In this document: positions 1-8,514 of the stretch, one piece after another | Layout: each line of letters opens with the position of its first letter | Position numbering within the stretch: the stretch's first letter is position 1 | DNA from: Amycolatopsis vancoresmycina | GTDB lineage: Bacteria > Actinomycetota > Actinomycetes > Mycobacteriales > Pseudonocardiaceae | Length of the DNA stretch: 64,000 bases | Direction of reading: 5' to 3' | Assembly: GCF_000716785.1 (NCBI RefSeq) | Contig: NZ_JNYY01000008.1 | Coordinates: 542,625-606,624 of the forward strand | Program-made: the position numbers and the translations under genes | The notes under the pieces: model-generated | Databases searched by the model: none | What the model was told of the DNA's origin: nothing | The model's input: only the letters and a program-made list of their open reading frames with translations

Positions 1-658
1 CCGGGCCGGTGACGATGTCGACCGGGGCCAGCTCGGCGCCGTCGGTGTCCGTGCCGCCGTACGCCAGCAGCGCGACGGCCTGCGCGCCGCCGGCGGCCCA
101 CACCTCGTCGACGCCGAGCAGCTCGGCCGCGGCGAGGATGGTCGGGTGCGGCAGCCCGCCGAACGCGGCCTGCGGCGGCGAACAGACGACCAGCGACCCG
201 ACGCCGGCGATCTGCGCCGGGACGACGTTCATCACCACGGTCGAGGGGTACACGGCCAGCCCGCCCGGCGCGTACAGACCGACGCGCTCGACCGGCACCC
301 ACTTCTCGGTGACCGAGCCGCCCTCGACGACGGTGGTCGTGACGTCGGTGCGGCGCTGCTCGGCGTGCACCTTCCTGGCCCGGGTGATCGACTCCTCGAG
401 CGCGGCGCGCACGGCCGGGTCCAGCTGTTCCAGAGCCTGCGTCAGCGCGGCACGCGGTACCCGCACGGAGGACGGCCGGACCTTGTCGAACTTCTCGGTG
501 TACTCGAGGACGGCTTCGACACCGCGGTCGCGGACCGCCTCGACCACCGGGCGCACGTGATGCAGCGCCGCGTCCACGTCGTATTCGGCGCGGGGCAGCG
601 TGGCGCGCAGTTCGGCGGCGGTCGGGACCTGCCCGCGCAGGTCGGTGCGGTTCAACAT
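1..658 (-). CDS. hisD: Histidinol dehydrogenase, N-terminal part (runs off the window)
   Basis: This is the NAD-dependent enzyme that oxidises histidinol to histidine in the last two steps of histidine synthesis. About 219 residues are visible, starting MLNRTDLRGQVP and running through the family stretches VPVERVGLYAPGG, YPSTVVMNVVPAQIAGV and EVWAAGGAQAVALLAYG, which belong to the NAD-binding half. The catalytic and zinc-binding residues lie beyond the window edge. The ATG at 656-658 is followed directly by the conserved LNR start seen in actinobacterial HisD. The next gene is divergent, so hisD begins its own leftward transcript, probably a his operon outside the window. Recognition is firm; the C-terminus cannot be judged. 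Confidence 0.95.
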   Translation of the reverse strand, partial: MLNRTDLRGQVPTAAELRATLPRAEYDVDAALHHVRPVVEAVRDRGVEAVLEYTEKFDKVRPSSVRVPRAALTQALEQLDPAVRAALEESITRARKVHAEQRRTDVTTTVVEGGSVTEKWVPVERVGLYAPGGLAVYPSTVVMNVVPAQIAGVGSLVVCSPPQAAFGGLPHPTILAAAELLGVDEVWAAGGAQAVALLAYGGTDTDGAELAPVDIVTGP

Positions 659-742
659 GCCCTCCAGGGTACGAGGTCACACTGGGACGCCCGTCGGCGA
701 TACTCCCCGGTGACGGCCGATCCCAGCATGCAGGAGGCAGCG

Positions 743-1537
743 GTGGCGCGAATCGCGTTGTGCCAGGTCAACTCGGGTGACGATCCGGAGGCGAACCTGA
801 AGCTGATTCGCTCCGGGGTGGAGGCCGCGGTGGCGGACGGCGCGCGGATCGTCGTGTTCCCCGAAGCGACCATGGCGCGCTTCGGACGGCCGCTCGAGCC
901 GGTCGCGGAGCCCCTGGACGGGCCGTGGGCGTCGGCGGTGGCCGCGGTGGCGGCCGAGCACGACGTGGTCGTCGTCGTCGGCATGTTCACCCCCGCGGAC
1001 GACGGGCGGGTCCGCAACACGCTGCTGGTCACCGGCGGCGGGCACCACCGCGGCTACGACAAGATCCACCTCTACGACGCGTTCGGGTTCGCCGAGTCCG
1101 ACACGGTGGCGCCCGGCACCACGGCGACGACGTTCGAGCTGGACGGCGTCGTCTTCGGCGTCGCGACCTGCTACGACGTCCGGTTCCCGGAGCTGTTCCG
1201 CGCCCTGGCCGACGACGGCGCCGACGTCGTGCTGCTGCCGGCGTCCTGGGGCGCGGGCGAGGGCAAGCGCGAGCAGTGGGAGGTGCTGGTGCGGGCGCGC
1301 GCCCTGGACTCGGGCTGCTGGGTGCTGGCGTGCGGCCAGGCCGACCCGGCGGCGACGGGCGTCACGGTCAACCCGAAGGCGCCGACGGGGATCGGCTACT
1401 CGCTGGCCGCGGACGGCTTCGGCCGGGTGGCGGCCGCCGCGGGCGCGGGCACGGAGACCTTGCTGGTCGACGTGGACCCGGCGGTGTCGGCCAAGGCCCG
1501 CGCCGCCACCGGAGCCTTGGCCAACCGGCGCCTCTAG
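743..1537 (+). CDS. Carbon-nitrogen hydrolase (nitrilase superfamily)
   Basis: A 264-residue single-domain nitrilase-superfamily amidase, likely cytoplasmic. All three catalytic positions are present: Glu in VVFPEATMARFG, Lys in YDKIHLYDAFG and Cys in GVATCYDVRFPEL. The sequence resembles the omega-amidase/Nit branch, which acts on small omega-amides or deaminated glutathione, but the exact substrate cannot be read. The GTG start at 743 is chosen because GGAGG sits at 733-737, five bases upstream, and the protein then begins ARIALCQVNSGDDP as relatives do. It is divergent from hisD. Its stop overlaps the stop of the convergent response regulator in a shared CTAG at 1534-1537, so the two transcripts collide end to end. 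Confidence 0.9.
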   Translation: MARIALCQVNSGDDPEANLKLIRSGVEAAVADGARIVVFPEATMARFGRPLEPVAEPLDGPWASAVAAVAAEHDVVVVVGMFTPADDGRVRNTLLVTGGGHHRGYDKIHLYDAFGFAESDTVAPGTTATTFELDGVVFGVATCYDVRFPELFRALADDGADVVLLPASWGAGEGKREQWEVLVRARALDSGCWVLACGQADPAATGVTVNPKAPTGIGYSLAADGFGRVAAAAGAGTETLLVDVDPAVSAKARAATGALANRRL

Positions 1538-2172
1538 CGCAACAGGCCCTCGCGGATGGCGACGCGCACGAAGCCCGCGCGCCGCCGTTCGCCGGTCTTG
1601 TCGCGGATGCGGTCCAGGTAGGACCGCACCGTGCGGACGCTGATGTTGAGGATCTCCGCCACGTCGACGTCCCGCTCCCCCGCCGCCACCAGGCGCAGCA
1701 CCTGCTTTTCGCGCTCCGACAGCACGATCTTCGGGCCCGCGTGGCGCTCCTCGCTGTCCTGGATGATCATCCCGGCCAGCGTCGGCGACACGTACGCGTT
1801 GTCGTCGGCGATCGTGCGGATCGCGCGCAGGAGCTCGTCGCCGTCGACGTCCTTCGACAGGAAGCCCTTCGCGCCCGCCTGCATCGCGCCGAGCACCTCC
1901 GGCTGTTCCGCGTGCGCGGACACCACCAGCACCTTGTGCCCCATCTGCCCCACCTCCAGGACCGCGGCCGCGTCCTGGACGCCCCGCAGCTTGAGGTCGA
2001 GGACGACGACGCTGCCGGACGGCTGGTCCTGGACCGCGAACCGGGCCACCGAGTCGGCGACCGCGCCGAGCTCGATGTCCGGCGCTTCGGTCAGCACGCG
2101 GGTCAGCGCGTACCGGTAGAGCGGGTGGTCCTCGATCACCCCGACCGGGATGCGCCGCGCGGAGTCGCTCAT
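1534..2172 (-). CDS. Response regulator, NarL/LuxR type (RR1)
   Basis: A 212-residue two-domain regulator. The receiver domain (about residues 8-125) has the acidic pair in VIEDHPLY, the phospho-acceptor Asp in VVVLDLKLRG and the conserved Lys in GFLSKDVDGDEL. The LuxR-type helix-turn-helix (about 148-212) contains LSEREKQVLRLVAAGE and ISVRTVRSYLDRIRDKTG. It is the third gene of the eccB-RR2-RR1 unit and its ATG overlaps the RR2 stop as ATGA (2169-2172), which suggests translational coupling. It is closely similar to RR2 and looks like its tandem duplicate. No histidine kinase is encoded in the window, so the phosphate donor is unknown. Control of the ESX locus is inferred from position only. 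Confidence 0.93.
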   Translation of the reverse strand: MSDSARRIPVGVIEDHPLYRYALTRVLTEAPDIELGAVADSVARFAVQDQPSGSVVVLDLKLRGVQDAAAVLEVGQMGHKVLVVSAHAEQPEVLGAMQAGAKGFLSKDVDGDELLRAIRTIADDNAYVSPTLAGMIIQDSEERHAGPKIVLSEREKQVLRLVAAGERDVDVAEILNISVRTVRSYLDRIRDKTGERRRAGFVRVAIREGLLR

Positions 2173-2879
2173 TTGCGGCCGCCGCGCCGGGGGCCCGCGC
2201 CGCCGATCAGGCCGCGGCGGATGGCCTCCTTGACCAGCCCCGGCCGCCGCCGCTCGCCGGTCTTGTCGCGGATGCGGTCGAGGTAGCCGCGGACCGTGCG
2301 GACGCCGATGCCGAGGATCAGCGCGATGTCGACGTCCCGCTCCCCCGCGGCCACCAGCCGCAGCACCTGCTCCTCGCGCGGGGACAGCTCGGCTTCGGCC
2401 GACACGGCGGGCCGGTCGGCGTTGTCCTTCATGATCATCCCGGCGACCACGGCCGAGACGTACGCGCCGCCGCCGGCGACCGTCCTGATCGCGATCAGCA
2501 GCTCGTCGGCGTCGACGTCCTTCGACAGGAACCCGCGCGCCCCCGCCGCGATCGCGCCGAGCACGACCTCCGGCTCGGCCTGGGCGGACACCACGAGCAC
2601 GTGGTGCCCGAGCTCGCACACCTCCAGCACGGCCGCCGCCCCGGCGACACCGGGGAGACCGAGGTCGAGCAGGACCACGCTGCCCGGTGGCTGCCGGTGC
2701 ACGTGGAACCGGGCGACCGAGTCGACGACCGCGCCGAGCTCGACGAAGTCCGCCTCGGCCAGCACACGTTCCACGGAGACGCGGTACAGCGGGTGGTCTT
2801 CGATGACCGCGACCCGGACCCGCCCCTGGTCCAGCTCACCCTCGGTCGGACGCTCTTCTGTCATGTGCACGACTTTCAC
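2169..2879 (-). CDS. Response regulator, NarL/LuxR type (RR2)
   Basis: A 236-residue paralogue of the downstream RR1. It has an intact receiver domain (VIEDHPLYRVSVERVL, Asp in VVLLDLGLPG, Lys in GFLSKDVDADEL) and a LuxR-type DNA-binding domain (LSPREEQVLRLVAAGERD, VRTVRGYLDRIRDKTG). It ends in a basic tail, GPRRGGRK, absent from RR1. The GTG at 2877-2879 overlaps the eccB stop as GTGA; an ATG at 2864 is an alternative that would shorten it by five residues. It is co-transcribed with eccB. Two adjacent receivers without a kinase suggests either a distant kinase or phosphorylation-independent action. Both readings are inference. Confidence 0.93.
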   Translation of the reverse strand: MKVVHMTEERPTEGELDQGRVRVAVIEDHPLYRVSVERVLAEADFVELGAVVDSVARFHVHRQPPGSVVLLDLGLPGVAGAAAVLEVCELGHHVLVVSAQAEPEVVLGAIAAGARGFLSKDVDADELLIAIRTVAGGGAYVSAVVAGMIMKDNADRPAVSAEAELSPREEQVLRLVAAGERDVDIALILGIGVRTVRGYLDRIRDKTGERRRPGLVKEAIRRGLIGGAGPRRGGRK

Positions 2880-4297
2880 CCCGTTCCACCCGACGGAGCC
2901 GGCCGCCCGGCCGTGGCCGGGTCCAGCGCGGGGCCCGTCGGCACCAATGCCAGCAAACTACCTGCGATCGGCGGCTTGGCGACGCTTCCGTAGCCGAGCG
3001 AGGCCAGGGACTGCGCGTTCACCACCGGGTACTTCCGGCCCGTGTCGGTCACCAGGTACGCCGTGACCGAACCGGCTTCGACGACGACGGCCCCACCCGA
3101 AGGGGGGACGTAGACCTCGTCCGCCACCCTTGCTTCGGTCCGGGTGGCGACCTGGATGGCTTTGGCGCCAACGGGAAGCGGGAATTCGGCCGAAACGAGC
3201 AACCGGCTGCCCTGAACGCACAGCGCCACGGAGTTCCCGGTGATCGGTGCCTTGCCGGGGATGCGGTCGGGGAAGGCCGCCGGGTCGGCGCCGCCGGCCC
3301 GCGGCGCGGCGACCTTCGGCACCGCGGCGACGTCCGCCGCACGCACGTCGGCCGGCTTCGGCGTCCCTTCGTAGGCGGACGCGTTCGCCTCCGTGGTGAC
3401 CAGCAGGCTCGCTTCGGTCTGCCCGACCGGCTCGAGCCCGTCCCGGCGCACGAGGTAGTACGACGTGGCGGTGCCGGGCGCGGCCATCGCGTCGACGACG
3501 GCGAGGACCTCGCCGACCCGGGTGTCCCGGCCGCCCACCTTCGGCCCCCGGTCGCCGGCGCCGTCGACCGGCAGCGCGGTGAGGTCGCGACCCGCCGGGA
3601 CGGTGTCGATCCAGCGCGCGGACACCGCGATCGTCGGGTAGCTGTCGAACTGCAGCGCGGTCGCGGCCTCGTCGCTCAGCTTGTACCGCCGCCCGCCGGC
3701 GAGCAGGAAGCGGTCGCCCTGCGGCAGTCGCACGATCACGCCCTGGTCCCGCGGCAGCTCGACGCCGGACGCGGGCTCGGCCAGCAGGACGGCGGTGCGC
3801 GGCTCGGCCGACGCGGGCGCGTCCTGGGTGGTCCGGCTGCAGCTCGTCCAGGGAACGTTCACGAGCGCTTTCGGCGACGGCAGCGAGTCGGGCGCGCCCG
3901 GGATGCCGATCTGCGCACCGCGGCCCGCCTTGCCGAGGTTTTCCGGCGACACCGACACGGTCGCGTCGCCGTTGCCGCCGGCCAGCAGCCGCGCGGAGGC
4001 GTAGTTGAGCACCGGGTGCAGGACGCCGTCGGCGCCGAGCACGAACCGCGCGCCGGTGCCCTCCTCGACGATCACCTTGCCGCCGGCCAGCCAGTCCTTG
4101 CCGCCGGAGGGGTTCAGCAGCCCGATGATGCCGAAGACGGCGGTGACCAGCAGGGCGGCCGCGACGCCCAGCACGGTGCCGAGGACGAGCCGCCGGCTCG
4201 GCGAGACGGGGTGGTTGGCGTCGGCGGCGACGAGCGCGGAGACGAGCCTGCGGCGGAGGAACTGGTACGCCTGGATCTGGTCCCGCTGCGTCCACAC
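2876..4297 (-). CDS. eccB: Type VII secretion core protein EccB
   Basis: A 473-residue membrane-anchored component of the ESX channel. It has a short cytoplasmic start (WTQRDQIQAYQFLRRRL), one transmembrane helix at about residues 40-62 (LVLGTVLGVAAALLVTAVFG), and a large extracytoplasmic part with the two family cysteines (TSCSRT and LCVQGS) expected to form a disulphide. The length fits the usual 470-510. The GTG at 4297 is preferred because the protein then starts at the conserved WTQRDQ; a further GTG at 4351 would add 18 residues. It is the first gene of eccB-RR2-RR1 and is divergent from eccE, sharing the 4298-4435 promoter region. EccB normally contacts EccC and mycosin; the mycosin of this locus is at 34.9-36.1 kb. 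Confidence 0.95.
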   Translation of the reverse strand: MWTQRDQIQAYQFLRRRLVSALVAADANHPVSPSRRLVLGTVLGVAAALLVTAVFGIIGLLNPSGGKDWLAGGKVIVEEGTGARFVLGADGVLHPVLNYASARLLAGGNGDATVSVSPENLGKAGRGAQIGIPGAPDSLPSPKALVNVPWTSCSRTTQDAPASAEPRTAVLLAEPASGVELPRDQGVIVRLPQGDRFLLAGGRRYKLSDEAATALQFDSYPTIAVSARWIDTVPAGRDLTALPVDGAGDRGPKVGGRDTRVGEVLAVVDAMAAPGTATSYYLVRRDGLEPVGQTEASLLVTTEANASAYEGTPKPADVRAADVAAVPKVAAPRAGGADPAAFPDRIPGKAPITGNSVALCVQGSRLLVSAEFPLPVGAKAIQVATRTEARVADEVYVPPSGGAVVVEAGSVTAYLVTDTGRKYPVVNAQSLASLGYGSVAKPPIAGSLLALVPTGPALDPATAGRPAPSGGTG

Positions 4298-4435
4298 GCT
4301 GCTGCGCCCCCGCTGTGTGCGTCGTCCTCCCGAGTGGCCGATGCTAGGCACCGGACCGGCGTGCGGCGAGGGTAATTTTTACGCCCACGCCGCATCTGGG
4401 GAGGCAGTAGCGTCGGGGCGGGGAAAGGGGAGCCC

Positions 4436-5476
4436 GTGTCCGTCGATACCGCCGTCCGCCTGGCACCGTCCCGGCCCGCGTCCACGCCGCTGCGGTGGCT
4501 ACTGCCGATCCGCCCGCTGCAGGCCGCGGTGTGGGAGATCGCCGCGATCGCCGTGCTGCTCGCGTGGATGGCCGACGGCGTCACCCAGCCGGTGCAGCTG
4601 GGCGTCAGCATCGGCGCGGGCGCGGTGGTGCTGCTGACATCGGTCCGCTTCGCCGGCCGGCACCTGGCGGGCTGGGCGCTGACGTGGACGGCGTTCCGGT
4701 TGCGGCGCCACGACACCCGCCGCGACAGCCCGGACCCGCTGCTGACGGTGGCGGGACCGGTGAAGGTCCGCCAGCACGTCGACCGAGCGGGCAACCGGTT
4801 CGGTGTGGCGGAGGTCGACGGCGGCTGGAGCGCGCTGATCCGGTTGACACCGGGGCCGGGAGCACCGGGGCCGCTGGTGGAGGCTTTGCGGTCGGCGTAC
4901 GAGCGGGCGGACATCCCGCTGGCGTCGGCGCAGCTGCTGACGTGGGCGATCCCGCGCGGCGACCAGGTGCTGCGGGTGCGGTGGCTGGCGGTGCGGTACC
5001 GGCCCGACCTGGCGCCGATCGCGGCGCTGGCTCGTGGTGGCGGGGACCTGGGTGCGTTGCGGAGCACAGCGTCGGCGGCGTTGAGCCTGATGGGTGTGCT
5101 GGCTGAGGCGGGGTATCAGAGCACGGTGCTGGAGGCCGGGGAGCTCGCGAAGGAGCTTCGGGTGGCTTTGGGCGTGCAGGGGCCTGGTTCCGGGGCGCCT
5201 GAGGGGTGGCGGGCTTGGACCTGGGGCGGGGCTTCGCAGGTGTGCTTCCGGCCGCGGTCGCCGCGGGTGCTGGATCTGGCGGTTCCGGGGGCGGCTTTCA
5301 CGGCTACTTCGTACACGCTGACGCGGACGGCGGGTGGGCGGGAGAAGGCCGAGGTGACGGTTCGGGTGGGGGCTCGGGCTGGTGCTGCGGTCCCGGTGCC
5401 GGCCGGGGTGGTTCCGCTGCACGGGCGGCATGGGGCCGGGGTGCGAAAAACGCTGCCGCTGGCGCTGGACAGCTGA
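4436..5476 (+). CDS. eccE: Type VII secretion protein EccE
   Basis: A 346-residue peripheral member of the ESX membrane complex. Two N-terminal transmembrane helices are visible (AVWEIAAIAVLLAWMADG and VSIGAGAVVLLTSV, about residues 30-68), followed by a soluble domain of the EccE family. The GTG at 4436 follows GGAAAGGGGAG. It stands alone on the + strand, divergent from eccB. The C-terminal motif PLHGRHGAGVRKTLPLALDS is repeated, degraded, at 8451-8513 on the far side of the STAND/TPR gene, so the 3' end of this gene has been duplicated. It runs convergently into the STAND/TPR gene with only 15 bp between stops. Confidence 0.9.
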   Translation: MSVDTAVRLAPSRPASTPLRWLLPIRPLQAAVWEIAAIAVLLAWMADGVTQPVQLGVSIGAGAVVLLTSVRFAGRHLAGWALTWTAFRLRRHDTRRDSPDPLLTVAGPVKVRQHVDRAGNRFGVAEVDGGWSALIRLTPGPGAPGPLVEALRSAYERADIPLASAQLLTWAIPRGDQVLRVRWLAVRYRPDLAPIAALARGGGDLGALRSTASAALSLMGVLAEAGYQSTVLEAGELAKELRVALGVQGPGSGAPEGWRAWTWGGASQVCFRPRSPRVLDLAVPGAAFTATSYTLTRTAGGREKAEVTVRVGARAGAAVPVPAGVVPLHGRHGAGVRKTLPLALDS

Positions 5477-5491
5477 ACCCGCGCAAGCCTT

Positions 5492-8323
5492 CTAATCGGC
5501 ACCGCCGGGTTTTTCACGCAACAGCGCGAGGACGCGGCGATACGAGGGGCCGTAAAGCTTCTCGTCCCGCTCCGCGCACGCCTTCAACACAGCCGCTTCT
5601 TCCTCCCAAACCCGCCATGCGTCATCGATCCGGTTCACCGAATGGAGGCCGGCCGCGAGATTGCTCAACGCGATGGCAAGTTTGTGTTGATAAGAAGCCG
5701 GTTCGCCCGATGCGAGACGTCGATAAAGATCAACCGATTCCTCGACGTTGCGAAGAGCTTCGCCCAGCTGTCCCGCCTCCTCGAGTACAACGCTGGAGTT
5801 CACCAAAGACATGGCCAGTTCGGGTTCGTGAATATCGGGTTCGGCAACAGCAAGACGCCGATACAGGCTCACCGATTCCTCAGCGGCCGCGAGCGCATCT
5901 TGAAATCGCTCCAGATCCTTCAGGATCACGGAGAGATTGATCAGCGTTTTGGCGAGTTTGGGTTCATGGAAGGCAGGCTCGCTTGCCGCGAGGCGTCGAT
6001 TCAATTTGAGCGACTCCTCCGTGACGCCGAGAGCTTCGCGCGGACGCCCCAGTTTGAACAGCATCTGGCCGAGGTCGAGGAGCGCCATGGCGAAATAGGT
6101 TTCGTGCACAGTCGGGTCTTCGACCACAAGGCCTCGATACAGTTCCACGGATTCTTGTGCGGCACTCAGCGCATCACGGTACTGCCCGGTTTCACCCAGA
6201 AGGAAACCGAGGTTCGTAATCGACATCGCAAGTGCATCCTGATAAAGATCCGGTTCGACCGCCACGAGGCGCCGGTGTATTTCCACTGATTCCCGCACAC
6301 TGTCGACAGCGTCATGAAGCTCTCCCAGCTCACCCAGGACAAGGCCGAGATTCAGCAGGGCCATTGCCAGGATGGGTACCTGGGATTCCGGCGCTTCGGC
6401 CGCGAGCCGCCGGAACAGTTCAACAGATTCCCGGGCAACTTCGATGGCCTCGCGCGGACGCCCCAGTTCGCGCAGGACGAGCCCCAAGGTGTTCAACGAG
6501 TACGCAAAAAGTCCTTCGTCGAAGTTCGCTTCGTCGACCGCGAGGCGCCGGTGGATTCCGACTCCTTCCCGAGCAAGCTCGACAGCGTCACGCGGACACC
6601 CCAGCTCGCGAAGGATGAACGACGCTCCAACCAGCGAAGCCGCCAGGTCCTGCTCATAGGTTTCGGGGTCATCGATCGCGAGACGGCGATAAAGTTCAAC
6701 TGATTCTTCGATGAAACCGAGAGCGCTGCGAAAGCGCCCCAGCGCCTGCAGGCTGCTGCCGAGGTCGAACAGCGCATCGGCCAGGTCGGGCAGGTAACGA
6801 TCCGGATCGGCCTTGACCAGTTCGCGATGGTGCGCCACGGCGCATTGGCTGATGGCAGCCCTGAGGTTCCGGAGGCTGACCGGCGCTTCGATGGTGATCA
6901 ACCGGAGCCGCACGAGCCCGTCGTCGGCGTCGACCAGCGCAGCCAGCGCAACGTCCAAGGCATGACCGGCAACACCCGTGTCGATGATCCCCGCCAGCAG
7001 TTCCGGCAGGTGCGCTCGCTGGCGGTCCAGCAGCGGCACGAGTACCTCGAGCGCGTCCGGGAACTCCGTGTAGCTGCGCACCAGGGCCGTGATCGCCGCC
7101 GTGTCTTCTTCGCGCAGCAGGTTCGTCCTTCCCAGCACGTCGAGGACGAGCCGCTCCCCCACCAAGTGCGGACGGAGGTCGAGGCGGCCGTCCGGGCCGG
7201 GCGGGTGCCGGCGGCGGGCCCAGCGCGCGATCGTCATCCGCGACTCGAACGCGGCCTTCTTCGAGTACTGCGAAACCCGCCGGAGCAGGTCCGCTGCTTG
7301 CTCGTCCGTCCGAGCCGGCAGCACGAGCAGCACGGCGACCGCCTGCGACAGGACCTCGACGTCGCACCCCTTCGGCAGCCGGTCCAGGTCGGCTTCCCAG
7401 CTGTGCAGTTCCAGTGCGACGAGCTCGGACATGATTTCCGCGAACGACCAGGTCCGGGTTCCCTGTCGGCCCAGCGCCGCGAGCAGGGCCCGGGCATGCA
7501 CGATCAGGGGCGTGTCACCGTCGTGGCCGACGGCTCGGTCCGGCAGGTCCGGCGGCGGGATCTCGAGCTTCCGGGCGTAGGCGCGGACGGCTTCCCCGAA
7601 CCACCGCTGCCGGTCGCCGGAGTCTCCCAGCGCCGTCAGCGACACTCCCTGGTTCACCTGCGGCAGCACGGTTTCCGGCATCGGCCCCAGGCCCTCACGG
7701 GCGATCATCAGCAGCCGCACCAGGGTCGGGTGCTTGGACGCCTGCAGGATCAGGGTGTCCAGGCCGGCCACCCGGTCCGCATCCTCGACAATCACCAGCG
7801 TCGGCTCGCCCGCATCGGCGATCAGCTTCACCAGCTGTTCCCCGTTGCCGGTGAATCGTCCTGCGGCCCAGCCGGCCGGGAGGGATTCGGCGACGGCCAG
7901 CGCCAGCCGGCTCTTGCCCACTCCCGCCGGGCCCGAAACGACCCGTACCACCCCGGCGGACGAGCTACGATCGACGCACCACGCCAGCAACTCGTCGTGC
8001 ACCGCCCGGCGACCCCACAACGGCGTCGGGCTGAACGGAGCAGTCAGCAGATACACGAGCTGACGAGCGTCGACCGAGGCGTCTTTTCGTTGTTCGGGTG
8101 CAGGAGGACGCAAAGGGGCGAGCAGTCCGTCTCGTGCGGTGCGGCGGTTCCGCTGTTCCTGCCGGGCCTGCCAGACGGACAACAATGCCTGCGTAACGAC
8201 CAGAGCGAACCCGAAGGCCGCCAAACTCCAGGTGAACGTGCTGGTGACGAGGTTGGTCACCATCCCCAGACCGGCTGCGAGCACCACGGACACCACGCCG
8301 TGCCACCACCGGGCCGCCCACAT
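5492..8323 (-). CDS. Membrane STAND-type NTPase with C-terminal tetratricopeptide repeats
   Basis: A 943-residue protein. Two transmembrane helices lie near the N-terminus (HGVVSVVLAAGLGMVTNLV and LAAFGFALVVTQALLSV). A P-loop NTPase follows, with Walker A GPAGVGKSRLALAV and Walker B PTLVIVEDADRV. A helical region comes next, and the last 350 residues are about eight TPR units of roughly 42 residues, each with a core like ESVELYRRLAxxxP and LGRPREAL. The architecture matches STAND signalling or defence ATPases, in which the repeats sense a ligand; the ligand is unknown. GC is clearly lower than in neighbours, notably over 5500-6700, and an eccE 3'-end copy lies beyond its start, which points to acquisition. 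The ATG at 8323 is chosen; GTG at 8332 is possible. No immunity or effector partner is adjacent. Confidence 0.85.
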   Translation of the reverse strand: MWAARWWHGVVSVVLAAGLGMVTNLVTSTFTWSLAAFGFALVVTQALLSVWQARQEQRNRRTARDGLLAPLRPPAPEQRKDASVDARQLVYLLTAPFSPTPLWGRRAVHDELLAWCVDRSSSAGVVRVVSGPAGVGKSRLALAVAESLPAGWAAGRFTGNGEQLVKLIADAGEPTLVIVEDADRVAGLDTLILQASKHPTLVRLLMIAREGLGPMPETVLPQVNQGVSLTALGDSGDRQRWFGEAVRAYARKLEIPPPDLPDRAVGHDGDTPLIVHARALLAALGRQGTRTWSFAEIMSELVALELHSWEADLDRLPKGCDVEVLSQAVAVLLVLPARTDEQAADLLRRVSQYSKKAAFESRMTIARWARRRHPPGPDGRLDLRPHLVGERLVLDVLGRTNLLREEDTAAITALVRSYTEFPDALEVLVPLLDRQRAHLPELLAGIIDTGVAGHALDVALAALVDADDGLVRLRLITIEAPVSLRNLRAAISQCAVAHHRELVKADPDRYLPDLADALFDLGSSLQALGRFRSALGFIEESVELYRRLAIDDPETYEQDLAASLVGASFILRELGCPRDAVELAREGVGIHRRLAVDEANFDEGLFAYSLNTLGLVLRELGRPREAIEVARESVELFRRLAAEAPESQVPILAMALLNLGLVLGELGELHDAVDSVRESVEIHRRLVAVEPDLYQDALAMSITNLGFLLGETGQYRDALSAAQESVELYRGLVVEDPTVHETYFAMALLDLGQMLFKLGRPREALGVTEESLKLNRRLAASEPAFHEPKLAKTLINLSVILKDLERFQDALAAAEESVSLYRRLAVAEPDIHEPELAMSLVNSSVVLEEAGQLGEALRNVEESVDLYRRLASGEPASYQHKLAIALSNLAAGLHSVNRIDDAWRVWEEEAAVLKACAERDEKLYGPSYRRVLALLREKPGGAD

Positions 8324-8450
8324 TCGCCGCACATGTGCAGGGTCGCAACCAGCCCGGCGCGCGCAACGATTCTCGCGCAATTGTGATGTGGAGTTTCCCG
8401 CCGCAGACGCCTTCGAAAGCCAAGGCGAACGCGCCGGGGATTCCGGTGGC

Positions 8451-8513
8451 CCGCTGCACGGGCGGCACGGGACCGGGGTGCGCCGGACCCTGCCGCTCGC
8501 GCTGGACGGCTGA
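8451..8513 (+). pseudogene. Duplicated, degraded 3' end of eccE
   Basis: These 63 bases, ending in TGA, match the last 63 bases of eccE (5414-5476) at about 54 of 63 positions by hand count. Translation gives PLHGRHGTGVRRTLPLALDG against PLHGRHGAGVRKTLPLALDS in EccE. There is no start codon or upstream EccE sequence, so it is a remnant and not a gene. It sits just before the stop of the GH30 gene (8515). The simplest order of events is that eccE and the GH30 gene were once convergent neighbours and the STAND/TPR gene was inserted at or recombined into the eccE 3' end, leaving one copy on each side. Confidence 0.75.
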
Positions 8514-8514
8514 C

